A stretch of DNA of 64,000 bases from an uncultured Christensenellaceae bacterium (GTDB lineage Bacteria; Bacillota; Clostridia; Christensenellales; CAG-314). The translations under genes and the position numbers were made by a program. The notes beneath the pieces were generated by a model that worked only from the letters and a program-made list of their open reading frames with translations, did not search any database and was not told where the DNA came from. The stretch is taken from contig CAJUIV010000007.1 in NCBI GenBank assembly GCA_910586905.1, forward strand, positions 1 to 64,000, in the 5' to 3' direction. This document shows positions 41,113 to 50,446 of the stretch, in pieces; positions within the stretch are counted from its first letter, which is position 1; each line of letters begins with the position of its first letter.

Positions 41113-42624
41113 ATGAGCGAAGAAAAAAACACCGTCCTGCAAGAACAGGATATAAACGAAATACTGCGTATACGCCGCGAAAAACTTGCCGCTTTGATTG
41201 AGGAAGGCAAAAATCCTTTCGAAATTACGAAATTTGATAAAACGCATACCTCAAAAGAGGTTTTGGACGGCTACGTTGACCACGCCGAAGGCGAAGAGTA
41301 CAAACCTCAGATAGTGTCCGTTGCAGGAAGAATGACCTCGCGACGTATAATGGGTAAGGCCGGTTTTTGTCATATATTGGACGGCGACGGCGTAATTCAG
41401 CTATACGTAAAACGCGACGAAGTCGGCGAAGACGTTTACGCCGCGTTTAAAACCTGGGATATCGGAGACATTATCGGCGGAACGGGAGAAGTTTTCCGTA
41501 CCCATATGGGCGAAATTTCGGTAAAGCTTAAAAGCATAACGCTGCTTTCGAAATCGCTTTTGCCTTTGCCGGAAAAATTTCACGGACTTAAAGATATCGA
41601 AACCAGATACCGTCAGCGTTACGTCGATTTGATAGCCAATCCCGAAGTTAAACGCACTTTCGTTATACGTTCGAAAATAATGAAGTCTATTCGCGAATAT
41701 TTGGATAACCGCGGTTATTTGGAAGTCGAAACGCCTATTTTGAATACGATAGCGGGGGGAGCGAACGCTCGGCCTTTTATTACTCATCACAATACGCTCG
41801 ATATAGATATGTATATGCGAATTGCGACGGAGCTGCATTTAAAGCGTTTAATCGTCGGCGGCTTTGAAAAAGTGTATGAAATCGGACGCCAATTCCGTAA
41901 CGAGGGTATGGATTTGAAACACAATCCGGAATTTACCACAATAGAGCTGTACGAAGCTTATACGGATTTTAACGGTATGATGGATATAGCTCAGGGAATG
42001 TTCTGTTATGTTGCGGACAAGGTTTTGGGAACGCGTAAGCTTCCTTACGGCGAAGTAACAATCGACCTCAATCACTGGGAACGTCTTACAATGCTTGAAG
42101 CGGTTAAAAAATATGCGGGCATCGATTTTGTCCGTATGACGGACGAACAAGCGGTTGAAGCGGCGAAAAATAAAGGAGTAGAGCTTACCGCGGGAAAACG
42201 TACGTGGGGACACGCGCTTTACGAATGCTTTGACGCGTTTGTGGAAAAAGAGCTTGTTCAGCCTACGTTCATATACGATTACCCCGTAGAAGTAAGTCCT
42301 CTTGCAAAGAAAAAACCCGGCGATAACCGTCTTACGGAACGTTTTGAGTTTTTTATTAACGCCAGCGAAATGGGAAACGCGTTTTCGGAACTTAACGATC
42401 CCATCGACCAATACGAACGATTTTTGGCGCAGGCAAAAGCAAAAGCTCAGGGCGACGACGAAGCGCAGATGCTGGACGACGATTTCGTAACGGCTCTCGA
42501 ATACGGAATGCCGCCTACGGGCGGACTCGGCATAGGTATCGACCGTATGGTGATGCTGTATACAAATTGCCAGTCTATCCGCGACGTTCTACTGTTCCCA
42601 ACTATGAAACCTTTATCTAAATAA
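41113..42624 (+). CDS. lysS: Lysine-tRNA ligase, class II
   Basis: 503 residues. An N-terminal OB-fold anticodon domain (about 60-170) precedes the class II core. Motif 2 is FEKVYEIGRQFRNEGMD with HNPEFTTIELYEAY, and motif 3 is GLGIGIDRMVM. It charges tRNA-Lys. GGAG precedes the ATG; a terminator follows. Length and motifs are normal for bacterial LysS. Confidence 0.97.
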   Translation: MSEEKNTVLQEQDINEILRIRREKLAALIEEGKNPFEITKFDKTHTSKEVLDGYVDHAEGEEYKPQIVSVAGRMTSRRIMGKAGFCHILDGDGVIQLYVKRDEVGEDVYAAFKTWDIGDIIGGTGEVFRTHMGEISVKLKSITLLSKSLLPLPEKFHGLKDIETRYRQRYVDLIANPEVKRTFVIRSKIMKSIREYLDNRGYLEVETPILNTIAGGANARPFITHHNTLDIDMYMRIATELHLKRLIVGGFEKVYEIGRQFRNEGMDLKHNPEFTTIELYEAYTDFNGMMDIAQGMFCYVADKVLGTRKLPYGEVTIDLNHWERLTMLEAVKKYAGIDFVRMTDEQAVEAAKNKGVELTAGKRTWGHALYECFDAFVEKELVQPTFIYDYPVEVSPLAKKKPGDNRLTERFEFFINASEMGNAFSELNDPIDQYERFLAQAKAKAQGDDEAQMLDDDFVTALEYGMPPTGGLGIGIDRMVMLYTNCQSIRDVLLFPTMKPLSK

Positions 42625-42636
42625 TTAAGTAAATAA

Positions 42637-42672
42637 AAAGTACGGAACCTATGGTGATTCCGTATTTTTTTA
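42637..42672. terminator. Terminator after lysS
   Basis: GTACGGAA pairs with TTCCGTAT (one end wobble) over ten bases and is followed by a long T run. It may also end the convergent minus-strand pseudogene unit. Confidence 0.8.
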
Positions 42673-43872
42673 TTTTGTATTCAATTTTCTTTCCGCAAAA
42701 CGCCTGATATCGAAGCTGCTGTCGTAAAGGCACTCCTGCAGTATTCCGTCGGTAAGAAGTTTGCGTTTGGACATAATTCTCAATACGCTTTCTCGGCAAA
42801 AAGAACAATAGTTTTTTTGTATAAATATCGCAGAAGTTCCGCCGGAGCTTTCAGTTTGTCGTCGGACATAAATATAACTTCTGAGAATATCGAATGCCAA
42901 TCAATCCCGTTAAAATCTACGCGAACGGATTTGACCGGATTGGTTAGCAGCTCTTCGTCGCCCTTTTTAAAGTTTTTTATGAACAGCGGCAGAGCGGATA
43001 TCAAATTGCCGTCCGGTTAACGCATCGCAAATTCTCTTGCTTTAGGATGACGTACTTCTTCTAATAAAGCAGAGCCGCTTGTCTCAGCTCTTCGTCGTCG
43101 CTTTCCGCGTCGTTGATTTCGGACAGTATTCGTTTTTTTTTTCGTAACCGTTTTAGCTTCCGAATAACGTTCGGCAAGGCTTTTTCCGTCGTTATCGTTT
43201 TCCTTTGATTCTGCGTTCCAAAGATTCTCTCGAAAGTCTTTGATACGTTGTTCATGGTATTCTTTAAGTTTAACGAACCGCGCTGCGTATCTTGATTTTT
43301 GGGATTTTTTTATCAACGCTTTTAAATACGCGTTATCTATCGCGCTGACAATCCAACTCAAATCGTTTTCGTCAAGATACGTTTTTTCGCAATACAGTCT
43401 TTAAATATCTTCCGCTATTTTGCCGACCGACTGAACGTCGGTCAGTAGCGTCATACACAGGTGTTCGTAAAACGTAAGGTAGTAAAAAAACGCCGCTCGG
43501 ACGTTTTTTTCTTTTAAATAACCTGTCTACGAAAAGAGTATTTATTCCGCAATACCTTATGCGCTTGTTCTTTGCCGTCCTCTGCGAAATCACTTAGCAA
43601 TTCCGCAAAATACAGCAATCTCCAATCTTTATCGTTTTAGACTTTTTCAAAACTTTTCACAACGGTTTCAAAAAACGGTTCGGTATCTTCGTAGCAATTT
43701 ATCAAGTCGTAAATATACTCGCTGTGCGTACCTTTGCATTGCGGGTTGTACGAAACTATGTTCAAACACGCCCAAAGCACTGTATCGTAATATTTATCGG
43801 GATTATCGTGCGCCGATAATATACAACGTCCCTGTCCGCGCAGCAACGCATGTTTAAACTCTTTTTTGTCAT
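42670..43872 (-). pseudogene. Degraded HEAT-like hypothetical gene
   Basis: Read on the minus strand from the ATG at 43872 (GGAG upstream), successive frames make one helical-repeat protein of about 390 residues: EFKHALLRGQGRC, WACLNIVSYNPQCKGT, FAELLSDFAEDGKEQAH, KIAEDI, ENDLSWIVSAIDNAY, and RRFAERKLNTK at the end. There are at least two in-frame stops (near 43637 and 43397) and about five frameshifts, several in A/T runs, beginning with a six-A run at codon 3. The family is a conserved Bacillota protein of unknown role. It was the last gene of the operon with the isomerase-like gene, joined by ATGA. Confidence 0.75.
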
Positions 43873-45062
43873 TTTTCTCCTATCAACTCATCCATAAGCT
43901 GCGTAAACGTTTCGGCGTGTTCGCCGTAAGTAATAACGTGATGATTGCCGCACGGAGTTTTTAGCAATTCAGTTACGGGCTTATCGAGTTTTACCTCGAT
44001 TTGAGTACGGCAAAGGTCGTGTTCGTTTAAATTCGCAATAACGGTTCCTTCGCTTACGAAGTAACGTTTTAAATCGGCAGATATTCTGAATATAGTTACT
44101 CGTGTTTTACGCATTTCGCCTTTTACGGCAACGCCGATACCGCTTTCGAAATGAGTGTCGAATCGGTAACTTTCAACCATATCTAAGGGTACGGTGCAGT
44201 GCGCAAAAGTAACGGCGTTGTTTTCGACGTCAATACGCGCCGGATTGGCTTGAAAGTTCGATTCGCCCGTAACAAGACTTGCAACGAACATTGTAATCAT
44301 TGCCGCAACGTCCCCTTCGCACGTTCCGGTAATTCCAAGTCCGTTCAATTCGGCAAGAGCCAGGCAGCCCGTCGATTTTACCGAAGAAAGTAAATCGAAA
44401 CATCTCAAAGTAAGTCCGTTTAGAGCGTATTTGTTTTTTATCGTATAAAGAGCGTCGTAGATTTCAAGCGCGGCGTCTAATTCCTTTTTATCGCAATTAG
44501 GATAGAGCGAACGCTTCGCGCCTGACGTTTGCCCGTTTTTTACTAAAGTTTCAACTTCTTCTAAAGGAATGTTCACAAGAGTTGCGCCCAACGTATTTTT
44601 TACAGTTTTGTAATCGGGTACGGAAGCAATCAGCCAGTCGGACGGCGTGCCTATAACGCCCAAACGCGTTTTGGCAAGTTTGTTTTTAACTCCGTCGATA
44701 AGGGCTAGATGCTTTATGCGGTTTGCAACATAACTCGCGTTTCCGTGCAGTATCTCGCATTTTTTTTCTGCGTTACCTAAGTATGTCGCAATTTCCATAG
44801 ATGCTGCCAGACTGTTGTTTCCTCCGTTTGTAAGCAGATAGAAGGGTTCGCGTAAATTTTCGTATTCGCGTAAAAATAATCCTTCCGACCCGCCCGTTTG
44901 TACGAATAACAATTTTACGTCGCAATCGTAGTCGCTAAATTCCGCGTATTCCAGCGGGGCGCCCAGCGCGCTTTCTATTCCGTTAATAAAAAGTTCGTTC
45001 TCTTTCTCGAACGCTTCGGAATGTTTTAACCGTGATTTAAATAAAGATAATTTAATTCTCAT
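43869..45062 (-). CDS. L-fucose/L-arabinose isomerase-like protein
   Basis: 397 residues. It shares the FucI/AraA-like superfamily layout: an N-terminal Rossmann-like part with LGVIGTPSDW near 133, a middle segment with CEGDVAAMITM, and a C-terminal barrel with FAHCTVPLDM and CGNHHVITYG. It is shorter than true L-fucose isomerase (about 590) and closer to the uncharacterised fucose-isomerase-like family. The start lacks a good ribosome site and lies 10 bases after the lipoprotein gene. No other fucose or arabinose gene is in the window. Confidence 0.75.
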   Translation of the reverse strand: MRIKLSLFKSRLKHSEAFEKENELFINGIESALGAPLEYAEFSDYDCDVKLLFVQTGGSEGLFLREYENLREPFYLLTNGGNNSLAASMEIATYLGNAEKKCEILHGNASYVANRIKHLALIDGVKNKLAKTRLGVIGTPSDWLIASVPDYKTVKNTLGATLVNIPLEEVETLVKNGQTSGAKRSLYPNCDKKELDAALEIYDALYTIKNKYALNGLTLRCFDLLSSVKSTGCLALAELNGLGITGTCEGDVAAMITMFVASLVTGESNFQANPARIDVENNAVTFAHCTVPLDMVESYRFDTHFESGIGVAVKGEMRKTRVTIFRISADLKRYFVSEGTVIANLNEHDLCRTQIEVKLDKPVTELLKTPCGNHHVITYGEHAETFTQLMDELIGEK

Positions 45063-45072
45063 AATTTTAAAT

Positions 45073-45546
45073 TTAACTTATAGTTATCGAAAACGCGGCG
45101 CTTTCGCCTGCGACGCGAAGTTCGCAAGTTCCGCTTACGTCCGAAATTTTAACCAATTCGACAGCTCCGATTTTAACGTCGTAAATTATCGCGCCGTTAT
45201 TGATAAAACATACGCGCAGATTGCCCGCAGCAGCTGCGACGGAAATCGTAAACGCGTAAATATTCGACGCGCCCGCGGTAAATTTGGTCAGCGTTTTTAC
45301 GCCGGAAAATTTTTTAACCGAATAATTTAAAACGTTTCCCTTACGTATCGAGACCGCGCCGATTTCAACATGCGACGTTGAATTGGAATAAATTTGTTCT
45401 TCCGTGATAGAGCATAACGAAAAATCCTCTTCTCCGTTAGTATCTTCGATATGTTTAAACAAAAAGCACGAACATAAAACGGATACGTTCGTCAGAGCTA
45501 TAAGCAAAACGGCGATATAAGCAGAAAGTATGCGTCTTTTTTTCAT
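45073..45546 (-). CDS. Small lipoprotein, paralogue of 17905-18390
   Basis: 157 residues. The signal peptide ends in the lipobox VLCSC (Cys near 27). The mature domain shows YSVKKFSGVKTLTKF, an ISVAAAAGNLRVCFI strand pair and a final CELRVAGESA edge, in the same order as the lipoprotein at 17905. It is the first gene of the operon lipoprotein-isomerase-like-pseudogene. GGAGG precedes the ATG and a strong promoter lies at 45613-45641. Confidence 0.75.
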   Translation of the reverse strand: MKKRRILSAYIAVLLIALTNVSVLCSCFLFKHIEDTNGEEDFSLCSITEEQIYSNSTSHVEIGAVSIRKGNVLNYSVKKFSGVKTLTKFTAGASNIYAFTISVAAAAGNLRVCFINNGAIIYDVKIGAVELVKISDVSGTCELRVAGESAAFSITIS

Positions 45547-45612
45547 TCTTTCCTCCGAGTATTGCGATTAACTGAAACTCACGATGTCGTTTCCGCGTAG
45601 TTTTGCGGCATT

Positions 45613-45641
45613 ATTATATCACAATTTTCCTTATTTTACAA
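45613..45641 (-). promoter_or_regulatory. Promoter of the lipoprotein-isomerase operon
   Basis: On the minus strand TTGTAA (45636-45641), 17 bases, TATAAT (45613-45618), with TGA just before the -10 (extended). Confidence 0.7.
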
Positions 45642-45727
45642 CGATTGTTTTTAAAGTCTGAAAACGAGCCGGTTTCATTTTGTAAAGCTATTGTAGTAAA
45701 AAACAGTGCATATTAAAAAAAATTACA

Positions 45728-45754
45728 ATAAAAAAGAACGCAATATCTGCGTTC
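45728..45754 (-). terminator. Terminator of tRNA-Leu
   Basis: GAACGC pairs with GCGTTC over a seven-base loop and is followed by six or more T on the minus strand, 5 bases after the tRNA end. Confidence 0.8.
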
Positions 45755-45758
45755 CTTG

Positions 45759-45841
45759 TGGTGCGAGATGTGAGACTTGAACTCACACGGTCTCCCACAC
45801 GCCCCTTAAACGTGCGCGTCTGCCGATTCCGCCAATCTCGC
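45759..45841 (-). tRNA. tRNA-Leu (AAG)
   Basis: 83 nt with an encoded CCA. The acceptor GCGAGAT pairs with ATCTCGC. The anticodon stem CACGT/GCGTG encloses TTAAGGG, giving anticodon AAG. The variable arm is long, as for tRNA-Leu, and the T arm GTGAG-TTCAAGT-CTCAC is intact. Aligned position by position with a typical tRNA-Leu, the anticodon is clear. Confidence 0.93.
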
Positions 45842-45917
45842 ATTGCTTATTTATAATAGTGTATTCGTTTTTTTTTGTCAATCGTTTTTAAACAATTTAC
45901 AACAAAATTTTGACTCG

Positions 45918-46454
45918 TCAGTCTATCAGAGTGTCGGAAATTTTGCTGTAGATAGTGGGGGCTTTTTCCTGCCAGCTGCGCTCCAGGTATTTGGCTATAT
46001 TACGCGTCATGACGTTTAGTTTTACTTCCAGTGTCGTTTTGGTCGGTTCGACGATTTTTAAAACGACGTCGTAACTTCCGTCAGGACATTTCGTATAATT
46101 GGCAACGTAGTCTTGACGTCTGCGGTAGTCTATGCGTTTTTTCTTGATATCGTCTGCGATAAGCTGACGAACGCTTGACGGAATACGGGTGTAAAAGTTT
46201 TTCAAACACCATCTGCCTTCTGCCGTCAAATCGAATAGCTCGTCTCCGCCGCCCATCGGCGCGCTTTTGTATACGAAGCCGTTATCCACAACGTCAAAAA
46301 GGGCTTGTTTGCAGTTCGTGTAGTCAATCCAGTTGTTTTTATAACTGCACAAGTCGATAATGGTCGCTTCGGTTAACGCCGTTTCCATTTTATCAAACAC
46401 AAACAGCAATATTAGCTTATTCATAGTGCTGTCCTGCGTGATACCGGCTTGCAT
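45918..46454 (-). CDS. DUF4364 family protein (winged-helix type)
   Basis: 178 residues. The N-terminus (NKLILLFVFDKMETALTEATI) and the pattern NNWIDYTNCKQALFDVVDNGFV form a winged-helix-like domain. The following FDLTAEGRWCLKNFYTRIP matches DUF4364 of Clostridia. Some relatives resemble PadR-type regulators, so DNA binding is likely but unproven. AAGGAGGG precedes the ATG. Single gene. Confidence 0.88.
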   Translation of the reverse strand: MQAGITQDSTMNKLILLFVFDKMETALTEATIIDLCSYKNNWIDYTNCKQALFDVVDNGFVYKSAPMGGGDELFDLTAEGRWCLKNFYTRIPSSVRQLIADDIKKKRIDYRRRQDYVANYTKCPDGSYDVVLKIVEPTKTTLEVKLNVMTRNIAKYLERSWQEKAPTIYSKISDTLID

Positions 46455-46733
46455 TTCGTCCCTCCTTGGAAGTTGTTGTTATACGCTTAAAGACTTAATC
46501 ATATTATAACGTGTAATATCGTTTTTTAACGATAACAAATAAAAAACGACAGTCGTAGCGGATGATTTTAAGGTATAAACGTACAGTAAATCATATTATA
46601 CATCATAATTGCATTATAAACAACAGTTTTAAATGTTTTTGGTAAAAATACTTTCAAAATAAGGCTGAATATGCTAAAATATTACTAATGTCAAAAGCTG
46701 TCGACTAATAAGTATAAGTTGTTGAGGAAGTAT

Positions 46734-47495
46734 ATGAATACGAATGAACTCGCCTTTTTTACCAGCAGCGTTAACAGGCTAATCGAAGGCAAATTGATTT
46801 TGGTAGACAAACATATTGCGACCGTGCTTAAAAGCGTGGCGACTTCGCCTACGTTGCGCAGATGTCTTGCCGAAACGGTAAAAACGATGTCGTACGCAAT
46901 GGAATTTTCACGCGCCCGAGTATCCTGGACGAGGGCAGACGGAGTGGTTGAAAACAGCTTAAAACTGCCTGTCGGCGCAGGAAACCGTAAAAGGCTGTTT
47001 GCGTTCGTCGTGTGCTTGCTCACGGAAATTGACAACGGCAGACGTAATTTTTTGGATTTTTTGCGTGAGTACTACAACGACGTGAATAACGACGCCCGTT
47101 ACGCTCGCTTCGCGTCGGAAGTTTTGAAACCTTTTAAGGAAGCGGGAGAGGATTTACTCCGTTCCGTAGATCCGGATAGTTTAAACGCGGATTTTGTAAG
47201 GCAAGCCGAACAGTACTTTTCCGCGGAAAAAATCTACGTGGAAACTAACGTTATGGCGCAGGTGTTCACTTTGATGGAAGAAATTCGCCTAACGCTTATC
47301 GACCAAAATTTAACCGACGCGGGAGCAAACGAAGCGGCTCAGGCGGGCGAATTTTTGGTTAACGCATTATACTTGAAAAATCCTAAAATATTCAAGGTTT
47401 CTTGGCTTGCGTACAAAAATACTTTAAAAGAATACTCCGTAATTCAAGATAAGTTAAAACGAATATCCGACCTTATTTCTACGATTTCTTTGTAG
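46734..47495 (+). CDS. Conserved helical protein of unknown function
   Basis: 253 residues, mostly helical, without signal peptide or membrane segments. Features visible are an N-terminal ELAFFTSSVNRLIEG, a basic VGAGNRKRLFAFVVCLL near 85-100 and a long C-terminal helix. The ATG at 46734 has AGGAAG upstream; the longer frame with TTG starts is unlikely. It is 41 bases upstream of cysE and might share its transcript. I do not recognise the family. Confidence 0.75.
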   Translation: MNTNELAFFTSSVNRLIEGKLILVDKHIATVLKSVATSPTLRRCLAETVKTMSYAMEFSRARVSWTRADGVVENSLKLPVGAGNRKRLFAFVVCLLTEIDNGRRNFLDFLREYYNDVNNDARYARFASEVLKPFKEAGEDLLRSVDPDSLNADFVRQAEQYFSAEKIYVETNVMAQVFTLMEEIRLTLIDQNLTDAGANEAAQAGEFLVNALYLKNPKIFKVSWLAYKNTLKEYSVIQDKLKRISDLISTISL

Positions 47496-47536
47496 CTGCG
47501 CGTTGAATTCTGTTAAATTTTAATTTAAGGAGAGCG

Positions 47537-48073
47537 ATGAGCGAAAAACAAGGCTTTTTAAAATCAATCAAGCAACGCGACCCTGCTGCGCGCAATTCTT
47601 TGCAGATTCTGCTGTTGTACCCCGGTGTACACGCGGTAATCTGGTATAGAGTCGCGCATTTTTTCTATAAAATAAAGCTTAAATTTATTGCCGAATGGAT
47701 ATCTTTTTCGTGTAGGTTTTTTACGGGTATAGAAATTCATCCTGCGGCACGAATCGGCAAAAATCTGTTTATAGACCACGGAACGGGCGTCGTCATAGGA
47801 GAAACGGCGATAATCGGCGATAACTGCACGATATATCAAAACGCAACGTTAGGCGGAACTGGCAAAGAACGCAATAAACGTCATCCTACTCTTAAAAATA
47901 ACGTTATAGTAGGAGCCGGAGCCAAAGTCCTCGGCAATATAACTATCGGCAGCAACGTAAAAATCGGAGCCAACTCGGTTGTGCTTAAAGATATACCCGA
48001 CGATTGCACAGTTGTGGGAGTAGGGCGTATTGTCAACGCTAAATGTATACTTTGCAGTAAAATTCAAAAATAA
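47537..48073 (+). CDS. cysE: Serine O-acetyltransferase
   Basis: 178 residues. A short helical N-domain (AARNSLQILLLYPGVHAV) leads a left-handed beta-helix of hexapeptide repeats. HPAARIGKNLFIDHGTG contains the catalytic His, and GGTGKERNKRHPTL is the CysE substrate loop. It makes O-acetylserine from serine and acetyl-CoA, the first step to cysteine. AAGGAG precedes the ATG. Confidence 0.95.
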   Translation: MSEKQGFLKSIKQRDPAARNSLQILLLYPGVHAVIWYRVAHFFYKIKLKFIAEWISFSCRFFTGIEIHPAARIGKNLFIDHGTGVVIGETAIIGDNCTIYQNATLGGTGKERNKRHPTLKNNVIVGAGAKVLGNITIGSNVKIGANSVVLKDIPDDCTVVGVGRIVNAKCILCSKIQK

Positions 48074-48097
48074 AATTCAGTTTATTTTACGCATCGC

Positions 48098-48126
48098 TTG
48101 ATAAAATATAATAAGTATGGTACTAT
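48098..48126 (+). promoter_or_regulatory. Promoter of the DegV-family gene
   Basis: TTGATA (48098-48103), 17 bases, TACTAT (48121-48126). The leader of about 115 bases shows no strong structure. Confidence 0.65.
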
Positions 48127-48248
48127 AACTATGCAAACGTTTTTCGTTGGTTTTAATTGAAATTTGAGCGGAATAATTGCATAAAAAACGTGTTTTGTTA
48201 GTTTTTCGCAGCCGTTTTAACGGTTTCGTCTAAACGAAAGAGGATGAA

Positions 48249-49109
48249 ATGAAAATAAAAATTTGCGCCGACAGTACGTGCGACTTATCTAAAGAACTTA
48301 TAGAACGATATAACGTTGGTGTAATGCCCTTACACGTAGCTTTGGGCGATGATGACCGTTTGGACGGCGTAACGATAGTGCCCGACGATATTTACGCTTA
48401 CTACGCTTCAGCTAAAAAACTTCCTCGTTCGGGCGCAAGGAGTTCGGCGGAATATAAAGAGTTTTTTGAAGAATTTCTAAACGGCGGTTACGACGCGGTT
48501 GTTCATTTCGATATTTCGTCCGATATGTCCGGGTCTTTCGATAACGCTTGCGTTGCCGCTAAGGAACTTCAAAACGTTTACGTCGTAGACAGCCGAAATT
48601 TGTCTACAGGCACGGGTCTGCTCGTGTTGGACGCATGCGATATGGCCGCTAACGGTATAAGCGCAGACAAAATAGCCGAACGCGCTAATAAACGCGTAGG
48701 AGCGGTGCGCGCCTCTTTCATTATCGATACGTTGGAATTTTTGTACAAGGGCGGACGTTGTTCTTCGCTTGCGTATTTGGGAGCCAATTTGCTGCAAATA
48801 AAGCCAGTTATCGAAGTAAAAGACGGACGTATGGGCATCGCAACCAAGCCTATGGGACGTTATAAACGCTGCGTAGATAAGTACGGCGAGTGGGTAAAAT
48901 GCAACTGTACCAAGCCCGATAAAACGCGCTGTTTTGTAACTCACACCAAAATGGACGCGGGAATTGCCGAACAAGTTATCGAAACCGTAAAATCCTGGGG
49001 TATTTTCGACGAAATACTGGAAACTACCGCCGGATGTACCGTAACGACTCACTGCGGCGCCAATACGATAGGTATTTTGTATATCAACGACGGCGGCGAC
49101 GTGTCTTAA
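48249..49109 (+). CDS. DegV family fatty-acid-binding protein
   Basis: 286 residues. CADSTCDLSKELIERY at the N-terminus, the MPL-V-LGDD strand, FDISSDMSGSFDNA at the ligand site, DTLEFLYKGGRCS and the closing THCGANTIGILY are all DegV/FakB signatures. These proteins bind a fatty acid and present it to a FakA kinase, or have an unknown role. Single gene with its own promoter and terminator. Confidence 0.94.
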   Translation: MKIKICADSTCDLSKELIERYNVGVMPLHVALGDDDRLDGVTIVPDDIYAYYASAKKLPRSGARSSAEYKEFFEEFLNGGYDAVVHFDISSDMSGSFDNACVAAKELQNVYVVDSRNLSTGTGLLVLDACDMAANGISADKIAERANKRVGAVRASFIIDTLEFLYKGGRCSSLAYLGANLLQIKPVIEVKDGRMGIATKPMGRYKRCVDKYGEWVKCNCTKPDKTRCFVTHTKMDAGIAEQVIETVKSWGIFDEILETTAGCTVTTHCGANTIGILYINDGGDVS

Positions 49110-49123
49110 AATCGGATTTTATA

Positions 49124-49154
49124 TTACCCTTGCTTATAAGGCGAGGGTATTTTC
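49124..49154 (+). terminator. Terminator of the DegV-family gene
   Basis: TTACCCTTGC pairs with GCGAGGGTA (one wobble) over a six-base loop, followed by a TTTT tail. Confidence 0.75.
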
Positions 49155-49329
49155 ATATTGAGTTCTATTCTGTTTATCTATATTGAAACGGTCGTTAAAA
49201 CTTAACGTGGTTACGCTGTTTTAATTGCGTCGTGTCGCGATTGTACGTTGTTTTGTTTTAAATTAAATGCTGATGAAATAACAGATATTACATTAGAATA
49301 TAACGTTAAAAACGAATTTTAATCTGAAA

Positions 49330-49858
49330 TCAAAGATCGGACTTTGGGTGATTCTGCGTTTTGCCGGCTTTGCTTTGGGTTGGCTGAATAGTATTGCTAA
49401 TCGTTATTGCAGGCGCAGCGTTCGGGAAATTTCCCGATGCTTACGCGAAAGCGCGCCGTACTGTTTTTTTTGCTGTAAACGCGGTAATAGTGCTGCTATT
49501 TGTTTTGAGAGAGTTCTATAGACTGTCGAGGCTTGGCAGAATCGCAAAAATACGGATATGCGTTGCCGTTTCAGTTTTAGTGGCAGTGTCTTTTTTGCCG
49601 TCAAATCAGAGCCGCGTTTACAGTTGACGAGTTTTCGGAGTCTTTGATTAAAAGCGACGAATTATTCCGCTTTTATAACGGTTGGTCGAACGGAACGAGC
49701 CGTCTAAGGAGGCGTTCGATGGTACCGTTATGCGTTTGTCGCGTCTGCAAGCTTATTTTTTTATTTCCGTAATAAAATACGTTTACGAGCGGCAAAAGTC
49801 CTATAAAATAAAGACGAGGCTTTATTATTACTCGTTAGTTTTTGTACGTTCGACGTAA
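49330..49858 (+). pseudogene. Decayed membrane-protein gene
   Basis: No intact gene lies between the DegV gene and 49904. Successive frames read as one eroded protein: hydrophobic segments (ALGWLNS, VIAGAAFGKFPDAYAKA, VFFAVNAVIVLLFVLREF, ICVAVSVLVAVSF), then in another frame FTVDEFSESLIKSDELF and FYNGWSNGTSRL, then EAFDGTVMRLSRLQAYF. At least two frameshifts are needed and no good start is seen. Parent family not recognised. Confidence 0.4.
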
Positions 49859-49903
49859 TTGATTTTCGTCATAATAGTTTAAGACAAGCCGTATAATAGT
49901 CGT

Positions 49904-50365
49904 ATGAAAGCGACTTTAAAAAACGTAGCGGCTGCGTTAGCCCTGTTAGCGATGGTTATGGTGGTGCTTGTCGCCGTAGATAAAGCGAACGGTATAACCG
50001 TAGCCGCAAACAATACGCATATAAAAATAACAGTTGTTGATTTGAATAATAATCCCGTACACAACGCTAAGGTTACGGTGTCGGGCAAAAGTTTTTATAC
50101 CGACAATAACGGTTACTCGCCGTCGATAGAATTACAAGACCTTTTAAACAGCTACGACGCTGATATCAAGGAGTGGGGTACGGTTACAGTTGCCGTCGAA
50201 AAGGACGGATTCGTACCATCAGTAGTAGTAAACTGCGTTGCGTACAGCGGACAAACGCGTAAACTGACGGTTAAAATGTACTGCATTGACGAGAGCGAAC
50301 TGCCGTACGTATGCTATGTCGAAAGCCCTCCGGACGATTATCTCAAAACGCTTTTAAATAACTGA
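49904..50365 (+). CDS. Exported carboxypeptidase-regulatory-like domain protein
   Basis: 153 residues. The signal peptide (helix about 7-27, cleavage near TVAA) leads a single beta-sandwich: ITVVDLNNNPVHNAKVTVSG, FYTDNNGYSPS and VAVEKDGFVPSVV form the transthyretin-like pattern of CarboxypepD_reg domains, often used in surface proteins. There is no membrane anchor. No ribosome site is present: TATAAT (49892-49897) ends 6 bases before the ATG, so the message is probably leaderless. It lies between two decayed genes. Confidence 0.75.
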   Translation: MKATLKNVAAALALLAMVMVVLVAVDKANGITVAANNTHIKITVVDLNNNPVHNAKVTVSGKSFYTDNNGYSPSIELQDLLNSYDADIKEWGTVTVAVEKDGFVPSVVVNCVAYSGQTRKLTVKMYCIDESELPYVCYVESPPDDYLKTLLNN

Positions 50366-50373
50366 AAAAATTA

Positions 50374-50407
50374 CCGCGTGGATGTTATTTCCACGCGTTT
50401 TTTTGCG
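50374..50407 (+). terminator. Terminator after the exported protein
   Basis: CGCGTGGA pairs with TCCACGCG over a short loop and is followed by seven T, 15 bases after the stop. Confidence 0.88.
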
Positions 50408-50446
50408 TAAAAAACAATTCGGTAATTATCGGATTTTTAATAAGTT

